Positions 52,537 through 60,871 of a stretch of 64,000 nt of DNA are shown here, piece by piece (position 1 is the first letter of the stretch; each line of letters begins with the position of its first letter). Source of the stretch: Novosphingobium sp. (GTDB taxonomy: Bacteria; Pseudomonadota; Alphaproteobacteria; Sphingomonadales; Sphingomonadaceae); the NCBI GenBank assembly GCA_024236175.1, contig JACKKY010000003.1:62001-126000 (forward strand). Direction: 5' to 3'. The notes beneath the pieces were generated by a model. It was not told the origin of the DNA, made no database searches, and was given only the letters and a program-made list of their open reading frames with translations. The translations under genes were made by a program, and so were the position numbers.

Positions 52537-52935
52537 TTACGATTGTGTAAAGATGCCGCTTGTCCGTAGCGCAGCGACAAGCTCGGCGAGGGCGGTTCGC
52601 GCTTCGCTGTCGACGGTTGTCCCTCCGGTTGGTTCGGTTGGCGCCGAGGCAGCCTGCGACCCCCCGAAATAGCGCAATTCCTGCCCGGTCGAGCGGTCCA
52701 GAACGCGCATTCCGTCGGCCGGTGTCACGAACAGCCAGTTGCCGCCCTGGCGGCACGCGATCATTCCGTCGCGGTCCAGCCAGTCGCCGCTCGCGGAAGG
52801 CCCCACGAGCCAGTTGGTCCCTTCGGTCGGTGAGGCGGGTGGTGCGCTCTCCTGTCCGTCGATCGCGCAATGGAGAAGCGCATCGGTCAGGGAATGGGCT
52901 TCGTTGACGAAGATCTCCTTCTGTGACTGCCCGGC
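52537..52935 (-). pseudogene. DUF2793 protein remnant (C-terminal part)
   Basis: The frame reads GQSQKEIFVNEAHSLTDALL, then NWLVGPSASGDWLDRDGMIA and GMRVLDRSTGQELRYFGG, the DUF2793 family found at the distal end of sphingomonad gene-transfer-agent and prophage clusters. The N-terminus is missing: upstream the DNA is terminase sequence in another frame. The natural stop remains. An internal GTG at 52806 could still start an 89-residue product. Confidence 0.75.
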
Positions 52936-53383
52936 GACCGTGGCTGTGCTGCGGGCCGCGCAGGCTTTCCGGCTCCAGCGCCGAATAGAGTGTGGCCTGC
53001 GCCCCGTTGGACCAGGTTATGCGCCGCAGCGACGGCTCGAACAGCGGCCGGTTGTTCTCCGGCGAGCAGGCGAGAATGCCGCTTTCACCCTCGACCATGA
53101 CGCTGCGCGCCTCGCCGAGAGTGGCCGCGACCAAAGCGATGCGCGCGGCGGGATTGTATTCGGCGCACAGGCGCACCCATTCCGCGCCGGCGCGGGTCTT
53201 GCCGAAGCCGCGCCCCGCCATGATCAGCCAGACGCTCCAGTCGCCCGGAGGGGGGATCTGGCCGCGATGGGCGTGCTGCGACCAGGTGTATCCGTATTCG
53301 TTGCGCTCCACCGCCACGAAGGCGCGGGCCAGTTCGTCCGGCTCGCCCGGCGCCATGTGGGCGTACCACTCCTCCTCATTCAT
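52936..53383 (-). pseudogene. Terminase large subunit, N-terminal remnant
   Basis: The first ~150 codons are clear TerL: Walker A MAGRGFGKTRAGAEW, then RIALVAATLGEARSVMVEGE and the YSALEPESLRGPQHSH segment. After that point the frame enters unrelated sequence, because the DNA continues as DUF2793 in a different frame (join near 52930-52945). The nuclease domain is lost. A 287-codon ORF remains open across the join but its second half is nonsense. Confidence 0.82.
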
Positions 53384-53900
53384 CGGCGGAGCCCGACGCC
53401 TGCGCCTCCTCGCGCCGTTTCCGGGCGAGCACGCGCTCGCGCATCAGCGAGACCTTGCGCTCGATGGAGCTGCGCACCTCGGCAACTTCGACATTGATGC
53501 GGCGGGCCCGTTCGCGGCTGACCGTCTCGCGGTGGGCGAGCAGCATGCGCAGGGCGACCGCGTAGTTGAACTTGCGCGCGCCCGGCTCCGCGCTTTCGCC
53601 GTGCCGCAAGTGGGCGAGCATCTCCATCTCGAGATTGTCGTAGCCCTCGCACAGCGCATCCAGCCAGCGTTGCGCGAAGCCGGGGTCGCGCCTGCGCAGG
53701 TCGTAAACCGTGCTCGGGTTGACGCCGGCATGCTCGCACGAGCGCGTGACATTGGAGGTTTCGGCGAGCTTGGACAGGAACTCGCGGCGCCAGTATTGTG
53801 GCAGGTTGCCCGGTTCGGCGCCCGCGGCGCCTGGCGGCTTGCGCCTGGCCTTGCGACGCACGCGCTTGTCCGCGCGCAGCCTTGGACTTGCTGGTGTCAT
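53376..53900 (-). CDS. Terminase small subunit-like protein
   Basis: 174 residues. Basic N-terminus, a helix-turn-helix near 40-75 (TSNVTRSCEHAGVNPSTVYD) and a long helical C-terminus rich in Arg/Glu (about 110-165). This kind of protein precedes TerL in gene-transfer-agent-like clusters. It overlaps the TerL remnant start by 8 bp. Intact but without a functional partner in the window. An in-frame TTG or GTG start farther upstream is not needed. Confidence 0.72.
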   Translation of the reverse strand: MTPASPRLRADKRVRRKARRKPPGAAGAEPGNLPQYWRREFLSKLAETSNVTRSCEHAGVNPSTVYDLRRRDPGFAQRWLDALCEGYDNLEMEMLAHLRHGESAEPGARKFNYAVALRMLLAHRETVSRERARRINVEVAEVRSSIERKVSLMRERVLARKRREEAQASGSADE

Positions 53901-54071
53901 GGAGGTCTCTGGAAGTGGGGAGGAGCAGAGAGTCGGCGACTCGCTCCATCGCGATGTTCGCTATATGTACCGAAACAGCGTCACGCTGTCAAGAAAAATA
54001 ACCATTTCGGTTATTGCCCGGCGAATCTTTCGCCGGTAAGCAGCGTCAAACGGGCCGGAGACCGACCAAGC

Positions 54072-54707
54072 ATGCTGCGCCGCCTTTACGACTGGACCAT
54101 GGCCAAGGCGGCGGATCCCCGCGCCGAATGGTGGCTCGCGGGAATCGCCTTCATCGAGGCGAGCTTCTTTCCGATCCCGCCGCATCCGCTGCTGGGCCTG
54201 ATGTGCCTGGCCGAACCGCGCAAGGCGATCCGCTTCGCCGCGATCACCACCGCGGCTTCGGTACTCGGCGGGCTGTTCGGCTATGCGATCGGCTATTTCC
54301 TTTACGAATCGCTGGGCGCCGCCATCATCTCCGGGCTCGGCCTGACCGAGAGCTTCCCCAAGGCGGCTTGCTACCTGCGCGAATACGACGTCGAAGTTAT
54401 ACTGCTCGCCGGGACCACGCCGATCCCGTTCAAGCTGCTGACGATCACCGCCGGCTTCATCGAAATGGCGCTGGTGCCCTTCGTGCTGGCCGCGATCGCC
54501 GGCCGCGCCATCGCCTTCATGAGCGTGGGCATACTGTTCCGCCTGTTCGGCGCGCCGATCAAGGCGGTGATCGACAAGCACCTGGGCAAGGTGACCGCGG
54601 CCTTCGGCGTTGCGGTGGTCGCCGGCTTCGTCGCCCTCACGTTCCTTGGCGGCGACGACGGACAGACCGGCGACAAATGCGAAATGGCGACGCTGGGCGG
54701 GATGTAG
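54072..54707 (+). CDS. YqaA/DedA-like membrane protein
   Basis: 211 residues from ATG 54072. SNARE-associated DedA-like fold: FIEASFFPIPPHPLLGLMCL, the hydrophobic GLFGYAIGYFLYESLG and AGTTPIPFKLLTITAGF, which carries the conserved Pro-x-Pro. Proteins of the wider DedA family move lipid carriers or maintain proton balance; the YqaA branch is not characterised. It stands apart from both neighbours. Confidence 0.83.
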   Translation: MLRRLYDWTMAKAADPRAEWWLAGIAFIEASFFPIPPHPLLGLMCLAEPRKAIRFAAITTAASVLGGLFGYAIGYFLYESLGAAIISGLGLTESFPKAACYLREYDVEVILLAGTTPIPFKLLTITAGFIEMALVPFVLAAIAGRAIAFMSVGILFRLFGAPIKAVIDKHLGKVTAAFGVAVVAGFVALTFLGGDDGQTGDKCEMATLGGM

Positions 54708-54917
54708 GGCGTTGGGGACGCGGCTCCGGAAAGGGCTTCCCGACACGACGACAATGCGGACTTCACGCATTGCCAACTGAAATGTCCGCTTTGCGCCCAA
54801 TCATTGCCATCCAGTTCGCTCCCTCCGGCGCACTAGCGCAGCCGTGCATTCAGGTCGCTTGATCTGCCGGTAGTCATTCGCACGGTTTGCTGATAGCTAT
54901 TGCACTAGGGGTCTAGA

Positions 54918-56354
54918 ATGGCTGCACGAAAGAGCCTCATCCATCCGGTATTGTTCTCAACACACTTCGGTGTGCCAGCTTCCGCCTTGGATGCCGCGAA
55001 ATTGCTGAACCCAATCCTCAACAGCGACACGAAGCTTTTCATTGATCCTTTACTTCTTTGGAAGAGCCAGAACCCAAAGATTGTCACCGAGGGCCGATCG
55101 GCAGTCGAGACCAACTTCCAGAACGTCATTGCGCTGCTCGATATTTCGCAAGCTGAGGGCGATGCCGCGTGGAAGGGTGCCTACAAAGCGCTCAACCTCG
55201 ACGAATGTGCTGAGACGAGCCTCGGCTATGGTGCGGCAGGGACGAGCGGAAGTTCGCGGCCACCTCAGCTTCGCAACGGCATTCTTCGCACCGCCAAGGA
55301 AATCATCACGCTGGGAGAGAAGAATCCAGCGATGATTCCTTTGATGGGCCTGTTCGAGACAGGCGTCGGTCCAGACACTTTGAGCGATATGACAACGAAC
55401 TTTCTGCTCCCGACCCTTGCCACAATTACAGAAGAGTTCTGTCTCGCCAATGGCGTGCCGGTGCAGCAGTTCGGCGCGCGCTATAATGACCGCAGGTTGC
55501 CGGCAAACCCCTATCAGCCGAGCCTGCCCGTCATCCTAGTTCCGCGTGATTTGCTTCGCGATTTGCCACTGGCCGCGGACTGGGCGGATGTCAGCCGCGT
55601 GATACTCGAGGTACGCGAAATCCGCGACGCGGTGAACCGGATGTTCGGCAACTTCGCTAAGGCGACAATTGCACAGAAAAAGGCTGCCATTCGTCGCGCC
55701 GCTTTCTCCTCGCCGGCATTGCTACGTAAGCTAATCAATGCCGTCGCTGCGGCATCGGAAAGTTATGATGAGAAGGCCGACCTTGATGGCTACTACCAAT
55801 TTCGGAAAATTTTGACCGAAGATCCAGAGCCGTTTCGCGGTCGCTTGATCCCGCCTTTGTCGAAGGACGCTGTGACCTTGCTTGAGACTGTTACCGAAAT
55901 CATCGCGCAGTTCCAGGCGATGGTCGAGGAAAACAATATGTGGGAGTTGCTATGGAACGGCAACGTGGCCCGCCACGAACGCGCAAGTCAGCTCTTGTTC
56001 TTCGCAGTCGCAAACGTCATGTGCGCCGTTAACAATGTCGACATTTCACCCGAAACCAACTCGGGCGGAGGCCCGGTGGATTTCAAATTCGCGACTGGGT
56101 ATCACGGGCGGGTGCTAGTCGAGATGAAACTGTCCACTGGTTCGGTGGTACATGGCTATAGAACTCAGCTCGAGATATACAAGAAAGCGTCCAACACTCG
56201 TGATGCATTTTTTGTGGTTATGGATATCGGTAAGTTGGGCCGCAAGTTACGGACCATCGAAAAATTGAAGCATGATGCAGAAGCACGCGGTGAACGAACT
56301 TCTGAAATCGTCGTAATTGATGCGCGCCGCCAAATTTCCGCGAGCAAGCGATAA
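54918..56354 (+). CDS. Orphan PD-(D/E)XK nuclease-like protein, probable defence gene
   Basis: 478 residues. The C-terminal region has the restriction-endonuclease core: Glu379, Asp388 (GGGPVDFKF), Glu402-Met-Lys404 (VLVEMK) and Gln in YRTQLEIYKK. The N-terminal ~350 residues, beginning HPVLFSTHFGVPASALDAAK and including SDTKLFIDPLLL, belong to an uncharacterised family. It is AT-richer than its neighbours, has no adjacent methylase and lies between conserved genes, all signs of acquisition. Restriction of foreign nucleic acid is inference. Confidence 0.68.
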   Translation: MAARKSLIHPVLFSTHFGVPASALDAAKLLNPILNSDTKLFIDPLLLWKSQNPKIVTEGRSAVETNFQNVIALLDISQAEGDAAWKGAYKALNLDECAETSLGYGAAGTSGSSRPPQLRNGILRTAKEIITLGEKNPAMIPLMGLFETGVGPDTLSDMTTNFLLPTLATITEEFCLANGVPVQQFGARYNDRRLPANPYQPSLPVILVPRDLLRDLPLAADWADVSRVILEVREIRDAVNRMFGNFAKATIAQKKAAIRRAAFSSPALLRKLINAVAAASESYDEKADLDGYYQFRKILTEDPEPFRGRLIPPLSKDAVTLLETVTEIIAQFQAMVEENNMWELLWNGNVARHERASQLLFFAVANVMCAVNNVDISPETNSGGGPVDFKFATGYHGRVLVEMKLSTGSVVHGYRTQLEIYKKASNTRDAFFVVMDIGKLGRKLRTIEKLKHDAEARGERTSEIVVIDARRQISASKR

Positions 56355-56487
56355 GCGAGCGACCTCCACCTCTATCGCAGCGTCCGCCCGTGTTCCTCAC
56401 TTCGATTGGCGACTGCTTCTAGCCAATTTCGCTCAAAGTGCGGCCGATCCGATAACGGCCCAATACCGGACGCCTACCCGTCCCCGC

Positions 56488-57210
56488 CTAGACAATCTCC
56501 TGCGAGAGCTGGCGTGCGCCGTCGCGCAGCATCGCGCCCATCTCCTCGCGCCGATCCGGGCCCATCCGTTCGGCCGGTCCCGTCAGCACCAGCGAGCCGA
56601 GCGGTTGGCCGTCGTTTCCCAGGACGACCGACGCCAGCGCGACCGCGCCCGGCCGGATCTCCTCGTCATTGACCGCGAAACCCCGCGCGCGGGTTTCGGC
56701 GAATTCTGCCTGCAGCTCCGCGGTCACGGGCGCATCAAGCAGGCGGGCTTGCTCGTCCTCCGGCAAATGGGGCAACACGGCGCGCGCGGTCGCGCTGCCC
56801 TGCATCGGGATGACGATCCCCACCGCGGGCATCATCCGCAGCAGGTGATGGCTTTCAGCCGCATCCAGGACGACGAAGCGATCGCCGTCCTGCAGCGCGA
56901 AATAGGCGGTTTCGCCAGTTTCGAGCCGCAGCCGTTCCAGGATCGGCCGGGCGCGCATGCGCAGGCTGTCGCTGCTGTGGGGCGTCCGTGCCAGGGTCAG
57001 CATGTGCAGGGACAGTTCCCATTGCCCGGCCATGCCCGGCGCCGGACGGATCCAGCCGGCATCGGCGAGCGTCATCAGGTCGCGCTGGACCGCGCTCTTG
57101 TCGGCACCCAGTTGCCGCGCGAGCGCGCTCACGCCGACCGGTTGCGCGGCGGCGATGGCCTCGAAGACCGAGAGCATCCTCCTGGCGCTGCGGCTTCGCT
57201 TGACTGCCAC
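56488..57210 (-). CDS. IclR family transcriptional regulator
   Basis: 240 residues. N-terminal winged helix (about 8-65: RRMLSVFEAIAAAQPVGVSA; LGADKSAVQRDLMTLADAGW) and C-terminal effector domain (about 80-240: GETAYFALQDGDRFVVLDAA; GSATARAVLPHLPEDEQARL). Divergent from a three-gene oxidation cluster, with a palindrome between them, so probably its regulator. Confidence 0.92.
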   Translation of the reverse strand: MAVKRSRSARRMLSVFEAIAAAQPVGVSALARQLGADKSAVQRDLMTLADAGWIRPAPGMAGQWELSLHMLTLARTPHSSDSLRMRARPILERLRLETGETAYFALQDGDRFVVLDAAESHHLLRMMPAVGIVIPMQGSATARAVLPHLPEDEQARLLDAPVTAELQAEFAETRARGFAVNDEEIRPGAVALASVVLGNDGQPLGSLVLTGPAERMGPDRREEMGAMLRDGARQLSQEIV

Positions 57211-57241
57211 TGTCCCTCCGCGATATTATGTCACAATTCGA

Positions 57242-57253
57242 TAATACGTATTA
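57242..57253. promoter_or_regulatory. Palindromic operator candidate between iclR-type gene and TauD-like gene
   Basis: taatacgtatta is a perfect 12-bp palindrome 31 bp after the regulator start and 49 bp before the dioxygenase start. The size and place fit an IclR-family site. No other dyad as strong occurs in the 92-bp interval. Confidence 0.55.
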
Positions 57254-57302
57254 CATAGTAATCCAATAGCACCCGCATTTCAAGCGGACAGGAGAAGCTC
57301 AC

Positions 57303-58259
57303 ATGGCATTGGCGGATGTAAGGCCCCTTCAGGACGGGTTGCCGTTCGGCGTGCGCATCGGCGGGGTCACCCGGGCGATGGCTGAAGACCCGGCGATCCA
57401 GAAGGAAATCGACGATCTTTTCATCGAGCACGGCATGATCGTGTTCGAGGATGTCGAGCAGTCGGACGAGATGCAGCTCGCGCTGAGCAACTGCTTCGGC
57501 CCGCTCAAGGAACATCCTGTCAAGGCGGTGTCGCGCGTCGATACGAACCGGCTGCCCGGCGTGATCGAAATCCGCAGCGAGCCCGGCCGCGGCGTGATCG
57601 AAGTCGACGGCCGGCAGGTCTCGCACTGGCTGCCGTGGCATTTCGACCACTGCTACAATGACGAGCTGAACCGGGCCGGCGTCCTGCGCTCGGTGAAGCT
57701 TTCGGAAGAAGGCGGGATCACCGGCTTCATGGACGGGATTGCACTCTACAACGCCTTCCCCAGGGACCTGCTCGCGCGGATCGAAGGCAAGGACATCATC
57801 TACACGCTTTCGACCCAGTATGACGAGCTCCAGTTCGGACGGCCGGCGCAGTACCGCATGATCCAGCCCAAGCCTTCCTCGCCCGAGTTCAAGGAACAGG
57901 CATCCGCCATGCCGCGCGCGATCCATCCGGCGGTGTGGACGCGCCCCACCGGCGAAAAGGTGCTCCACGTCTCCAGCTACATGGCGCGGGGCATCCTCGG
58001 CGAGGAGAACCCGGAAGGCGACGCGCTGCTCGAAGAGGTCTGCCAGACGATCAATGGGCTTGCCGACAGCTGCAGCTTCCATCTCAAGTGGCGTCCCACC
58101 GACATGGCCATCTGGGACAACCTGCGCATGCTGCATTGCGTTTCGGGCTGCCGGCCGGACGACACGCGCATGATGTATCGCACCACGATCAAGGGCGACT
58201 ATGGTTTCGGGCGCTGGGACACCGTAAGGGCGGACGGCAAAGCTCTGGAATCGGCCTGA
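57303..58259 (+). CDS. TauD/TfdA-family Fe(II)/2-oxoglutarate dioxygenase
   Basis: 318 residues. Iron ligands His and Asp in WLPWHFDHCYN (about 111-121) and the distal His in DNLRMLHCVSG (about 277-287), with a downstream Arg (TRMMYRTTIKG) that would hold 2-oxoglutarate. The family hydroxylates taurine, phenoxyacetates and many other compounds; substrate not readable here. First gene of a plus-strand run with a hydrolase and a SnoaL-like protein. GGACAGGAGAAG precedes the ATG. Confidence 0.9.
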   Translation: MALADVRPLQDGLPFGVRIGGVTRAMAEDPAIQKEIDDLFIEHGMIVFEDVEQSDEMQLALSNCFGPLKEHPVKAVSRVDTNRLPGVIEIRSEPGRGVIEVDGRQVSHWLPWHFDHCYNDELNRAGVLRSVKLSEEGGITGFMDGIALYNAFPRDLLARIEGKDIIYTLSTQYDELQFGRPAQYRMIQPKPSSPEFKEQASAMPRAIHPAVWTRPTGEKVLHVSSYMARGILGEENPEGDALLEEVCQTINGLADSCSFHLKWRPTDMAIWDNLRMLHCVSGCRPDDTRMMYRTTIKGDYGFGRWDTVRADGKALESA

Positions 58260-58299
58260 ACGCCGAAAGACCGGCAAACAAGATATTGGGGAGAGGCAA

Positions 58300-59166
58300 G
58301 TGGCGAAGATCGATGTCGACGGGCTCGAACTCGATTATGAACTGATCGGTGATGAGAACGCCCCGCCGCTGGTGCTCACGCCCGGCGGCCGCTACCCGCG
58401 CGACACCGCCGGTGTACCCGAACTCGGCAAGATCTTCGCGGACAACGGCTATCGCGTGCTGCTGTGGGACCGCCCCGGTTGCGGCGCTTCCGACATCGGC
58501 TTCACCGCGCCGACCGAATCGGTGATGAACTGCGAGGCGCTCGTCGGCCTCGTTCGCGAGCTGGGTCTGAAGGACGTGACGCTGGTCGGCGGCTCCGCCG
58601 GATCGCGCATTTCACTGATGGCGGCGACCCGGATGCCGGACAATGTGAAGAAGATCGCCGTCTGGTGGCTCAGCGGCGGCGCGATCGGGCTGGCCGGGCT
58701 TGCCTGGTTCTATTGCGGAGACCAGGTCGCGGCCGCATCCAAGGGCGGAATGGAAGCGGTCGTCGAACTGCCGAGCTGGGCCGATCAGATCAGCCGCAAT
58801 CCGCGGATTCGCGACATCCTGCTGGCGCAGGACCCGGACGAATTCATCGACATCATGCAGCGCTGGGCCAAGGCATTCAATTACAGCGAGGAAACGCCGA
58901 TGCCGGGAATTTCGGCGGAGGACTTCGCAAAGCTCACCATGCCGGTGTTGGTTTTCCGCTCCGGCAAGAGCGACATGGCCCACACCCGCCGCACCAGCGA
59001 ATGGGTCCACGAATTGCTGCCCAACTCGATCATGAAGGAGCCGCCCTGGGGCGATCAGGAGTGGAACTACGTGTCCACCTTCCCTAACGATATCGCCAAT
59101 CGACGCGGCCGCTTCGAACGCTGGCCGCTGATCGCACCGATGGTGCTCGACTTCCTGAAGGGGTGA
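58300..59166 (+). CDS. Alpha/beta hydrolase
   Basis: 288 residues from GTG 58300 (GGGGAGAGG upstream). Nucleophile elbow GGSAGSR (Ser near 99) and an oxyanion-hole segment LTPGGRYPRD with LLWDRPGCGASD. Late segments TMPVLVFRSGKSDMAHTRRT carry the usual Asp position; the catalytic His is not clear. Members with a similar layout hydrolyse ring-cleavage products and esters. Lies between the dioxygenase and a SnoaL-like gene. Confidence 0.86.
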   Translation: MAKIDVDGLELDYELIGDENAPPLVLTPGGRYPRDTAGVPELGKIFADNGYRVLLWDRPGCGASDIGFTAPTESVMNCEALVGLVRELGLKDVTLVGGSAGSRISLMAATRMPDNVKKIAVWWLSGGAIGLAGLAWFYCGDQVAAASKGGMEAVVELPSWADQISRNPRIRDILLAQDPDEFIDIMQRWAKAFNYSEETPMPGISAEDFAKLTMPVLVFRSGKSDMAHTRRTSEWVHELLPNSIMKEPPWGDQEWNYVSTFPNDIANRRGRFERWPLIAPMVLDFLKG

Positions 59167-59173
59167 GGCGGAG

Positions 59174-59713
59174 ATGGATGCGGAACTGGAACGGCGGATC
59201 CGGGAACAGCTCGACCGCGACGAGATCTGGCGGGTGATGCAACGCTATGGGCGCGGCCTCGACCGGCTCGATACCGAGATGGCCCGGTCGTGCTACTGGG
59301 ACGATGCGATCGAGGATCACGGCAGCTACGTCGGTCGGCCCGACGATTTCATCGAATGGGCGAACTCGACCACGCGCGCGTTCGAATCGACGCAACACGG
59401 CATCCTCAACCACAGCTGCGACCTGCAGGGCGACGAAGCCTATTGCGAGACCTACTACATCTTCACCAGCAGGGCCGAGCGTGCCCCGCATCTGATGTCC
59501 ACCGGCCGCTATATCGACCATTTCCAGAAGCGGGACGGAGAGTGGCGCATCGCCAACCGGGTCTGCATCATCGAGGGCCAGTACGAACTGCACGACTACG
59601 TGCTCTCGAGGATGATGCCCCCCGCCTACACCGAGGACGCGCCCTGCCAGGCCGCACGGGACAGGAGCGATGTCAGCTACCACCGCCCTCCGGTGCCGCG
59701 CCAGCCGAAATAG
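59174..59713 (+). CDS. SnoaL-like / NTF2-fold protein
   Basis: 179 residues. NTF2 cone fold recognised from DEIWRVMQRYGRGLDRLDTE and MARSCYWDDAIEDHGSYVG. Such proteins act as small cyclases, isomerases, hydratases or aromatic-ring dioxygenase partners. Starts 7 bp after the hydrolase stop (GAGGCGGAG before the ATG), so co-transcribed with the TauD-like and hydrolase genes. Likely third enzyme of the same catabolic or modification route. Confidence 0.8.
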   Translation: MDAELERRIREQLDRDEIWRVMQRYGRGLDRLDTEMARSCYWDDAIEDHGSYVGRPDDFIEWANSTTRAFESTQHGILNHSCDLQGDEAYCETYYIFTSRAERAPHLMSTGRYIDHFQKRDGEWRIANRVCIIEGQYELHDYVLSRMMPPAYTEDAPCQAARDRSDVSYHRPPVPRQPK

Positions 59714-59731
59714 CCGGGACCGGCCGGTTCA

Positions 59732-59750
59732 GCCCCCGGAATCCGGGGGC
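59732..59750. terminator. Stem-loop after the SnoaL-like gene
   Basis: gcccccgg and ccgggggc pair around a 3-nt loop 19 bp after the stop. There is no T-run on either side, so terminator function is uncertain. Confidence 0.4.
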
Positions 59751-59834
59751 GACAATGGTTATTGACTGTTAACCATTCTGTGTCAGATTTCTCATTCTGC
59801 ACTGCAGCATGGCTGCGTTGTGGAAAGGAGGAAT

Positions 59835-60104
59835 ATGGCAAGTCGCGACTTCCTCATGCAGTTGGACGGCTACGGCCTCTCGACTGTCGAGATCCATTAT
59901 TTCATGCCCGATCACCCGAGCCTGCTGCAGCAGTTCGTGCTGCAGCAGTACGATATCGCTCCGCGCTTTCCGGTGCTGCGCGATTATCTCGATTTCTGGA
60001 AACGGGAGATCGAGGCGGTGCTCCATTCGGTGCGGGTTGCGCATTGCGACCTGATCGGTCCGAACGAATGGAAGGCCGTGGACGGGGTCATTTCAATCCA
60101 CTGA
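59835..60104 (+). CDS. usg: Usg family protein
   Basis: 89 residues from ATG 59835, with AAAGGAGG upstream. Matches the small Usg family of alphaproteobacteria: TVEIHYFMPDHPSLLQQFVL and APRFPVLRDYLDFWKREIEA. Function unknown. Its last 17 bp overlap the end of the convergent SGNH hydrolase gene. Confidence 0.85.
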   Translation: MASRDFLMQLDGYGLSTVEIHYFMPDHPSLLQQFVLQQYDIAPRFPVLRDYLDFWKREIEAVLHSVRVAHCDLIGPNEWKAVDGVISIH

Positions 60105-60858
60105 TCCGCGTCCGCGCTTCCGCAAGCGCCCGTTCGAGGACGGGCTGCATCACCGCGTATCCCGCTTTGCCGGGATGGATCGGATCGTGGTAATATTCGC
60201 CGATCGGACCGCCGTCGGGCGCCGCCAGCGCCGAATGGTAGTCGGCCAGCACGATCCCTTCGCTTTCAGCGTACTGCTTTAAAAGGTCGTTCAACCGCTG
60301 GACCCACGGTCCGGGGGTTGCCTCGCTCACGGGGCGGAAATGGTCGGCGGGCGGGACGGTGCCGAGCACCACCACGATGCCCCGGGCCCGCGCTAGATCG
60401 GCCATGCTCGCGATATTGGCGAGATAGATGTCCGGCGAGATGGGGCCGGTGTTTCCGGCGATGTCGTTGGTGCCCGCCAGGATATGGACGATGCGCGGGC
60501 GCAGTCTCACCACGTCCTGGCGAAAGCGCACGAGCATCTGCGCGCTGGTCTGGCGGTCGATCCCGCGTCCGACGATCCCGTCATCCTCGATCGGCCATGC
60601 GCGTGTGATCGAATCCCCGATCATCACCACGTCCGGTGTCGCCTGCTGCTCGAGCAGCAGGGCATTCTCCGCGCGGTAGCGGCAAAGCCCGGCCCAGTCG
60701 TCGATCCCGCAGCCGGTGACGGACTCGCCGTCGGATGTGCAGGGCGCCGAAGTCATGCCTGGCTGGAGGCGAGGGTCGTTGCGCGTAAACAGATAGACCG
60801 CGCCTGCGATGACCAGCAGCGAAAGGACGAGGATCCGCCAGCGGGCTGCGGTGTCCAT
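60088..60858 (-). CDS. SGNH/GDSL-family hydrolase, membrane-anchored
   Basis: 256 residues. One N-terminal membrane segment (RILVLSLLVIAGAVYLFTR). Catalytic blocks: GDSITRAWP (Ser), GTNDIAGNTG (Asn) and the C-terminal DPIHPGKAGY (Asp, His). Periplasmic esterase or lipase. It starts 13 bp after the spt stop, so it is probably co-transcribed with the sphingolipid genes, which makes a lipid or acyl-sugar substrate plausible (inference). Confidence 0.86.
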   Translation of the reverse strand: MDTAARWRILVLSLLVIAGAVYLFTRNDPRLQPGMTSAPCTSDGESVTGCGIDDWAGLCRYRAENALLLEQQATPDVVMIGDSITRAWPIEDDGIVGRGIDRQTSAQMLVRFRQDVVRLRPRIVHILAGTNDIAGNTGPISPDIYLANIASMADLARARGIVVVLGTVPPADHFRPVSEATPGPWVQRLNDLLKQYAESEGIVLADYHSALAAPDGGPIGEYYHDPIHPGKAGYAVMQPVLERALAEARTRISGLK

Positions 60859-60871
60859 CGGTCGCAGCCGC

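Noticed and set aside
52373..52672. A 99-codon plus-strand frame between the OmpA-family gene and the DUF2793 remnant.
   Set aside because: No ribosome site, no recognisable domain, and it overlaps the DUF2793 coding sequence in antisense.
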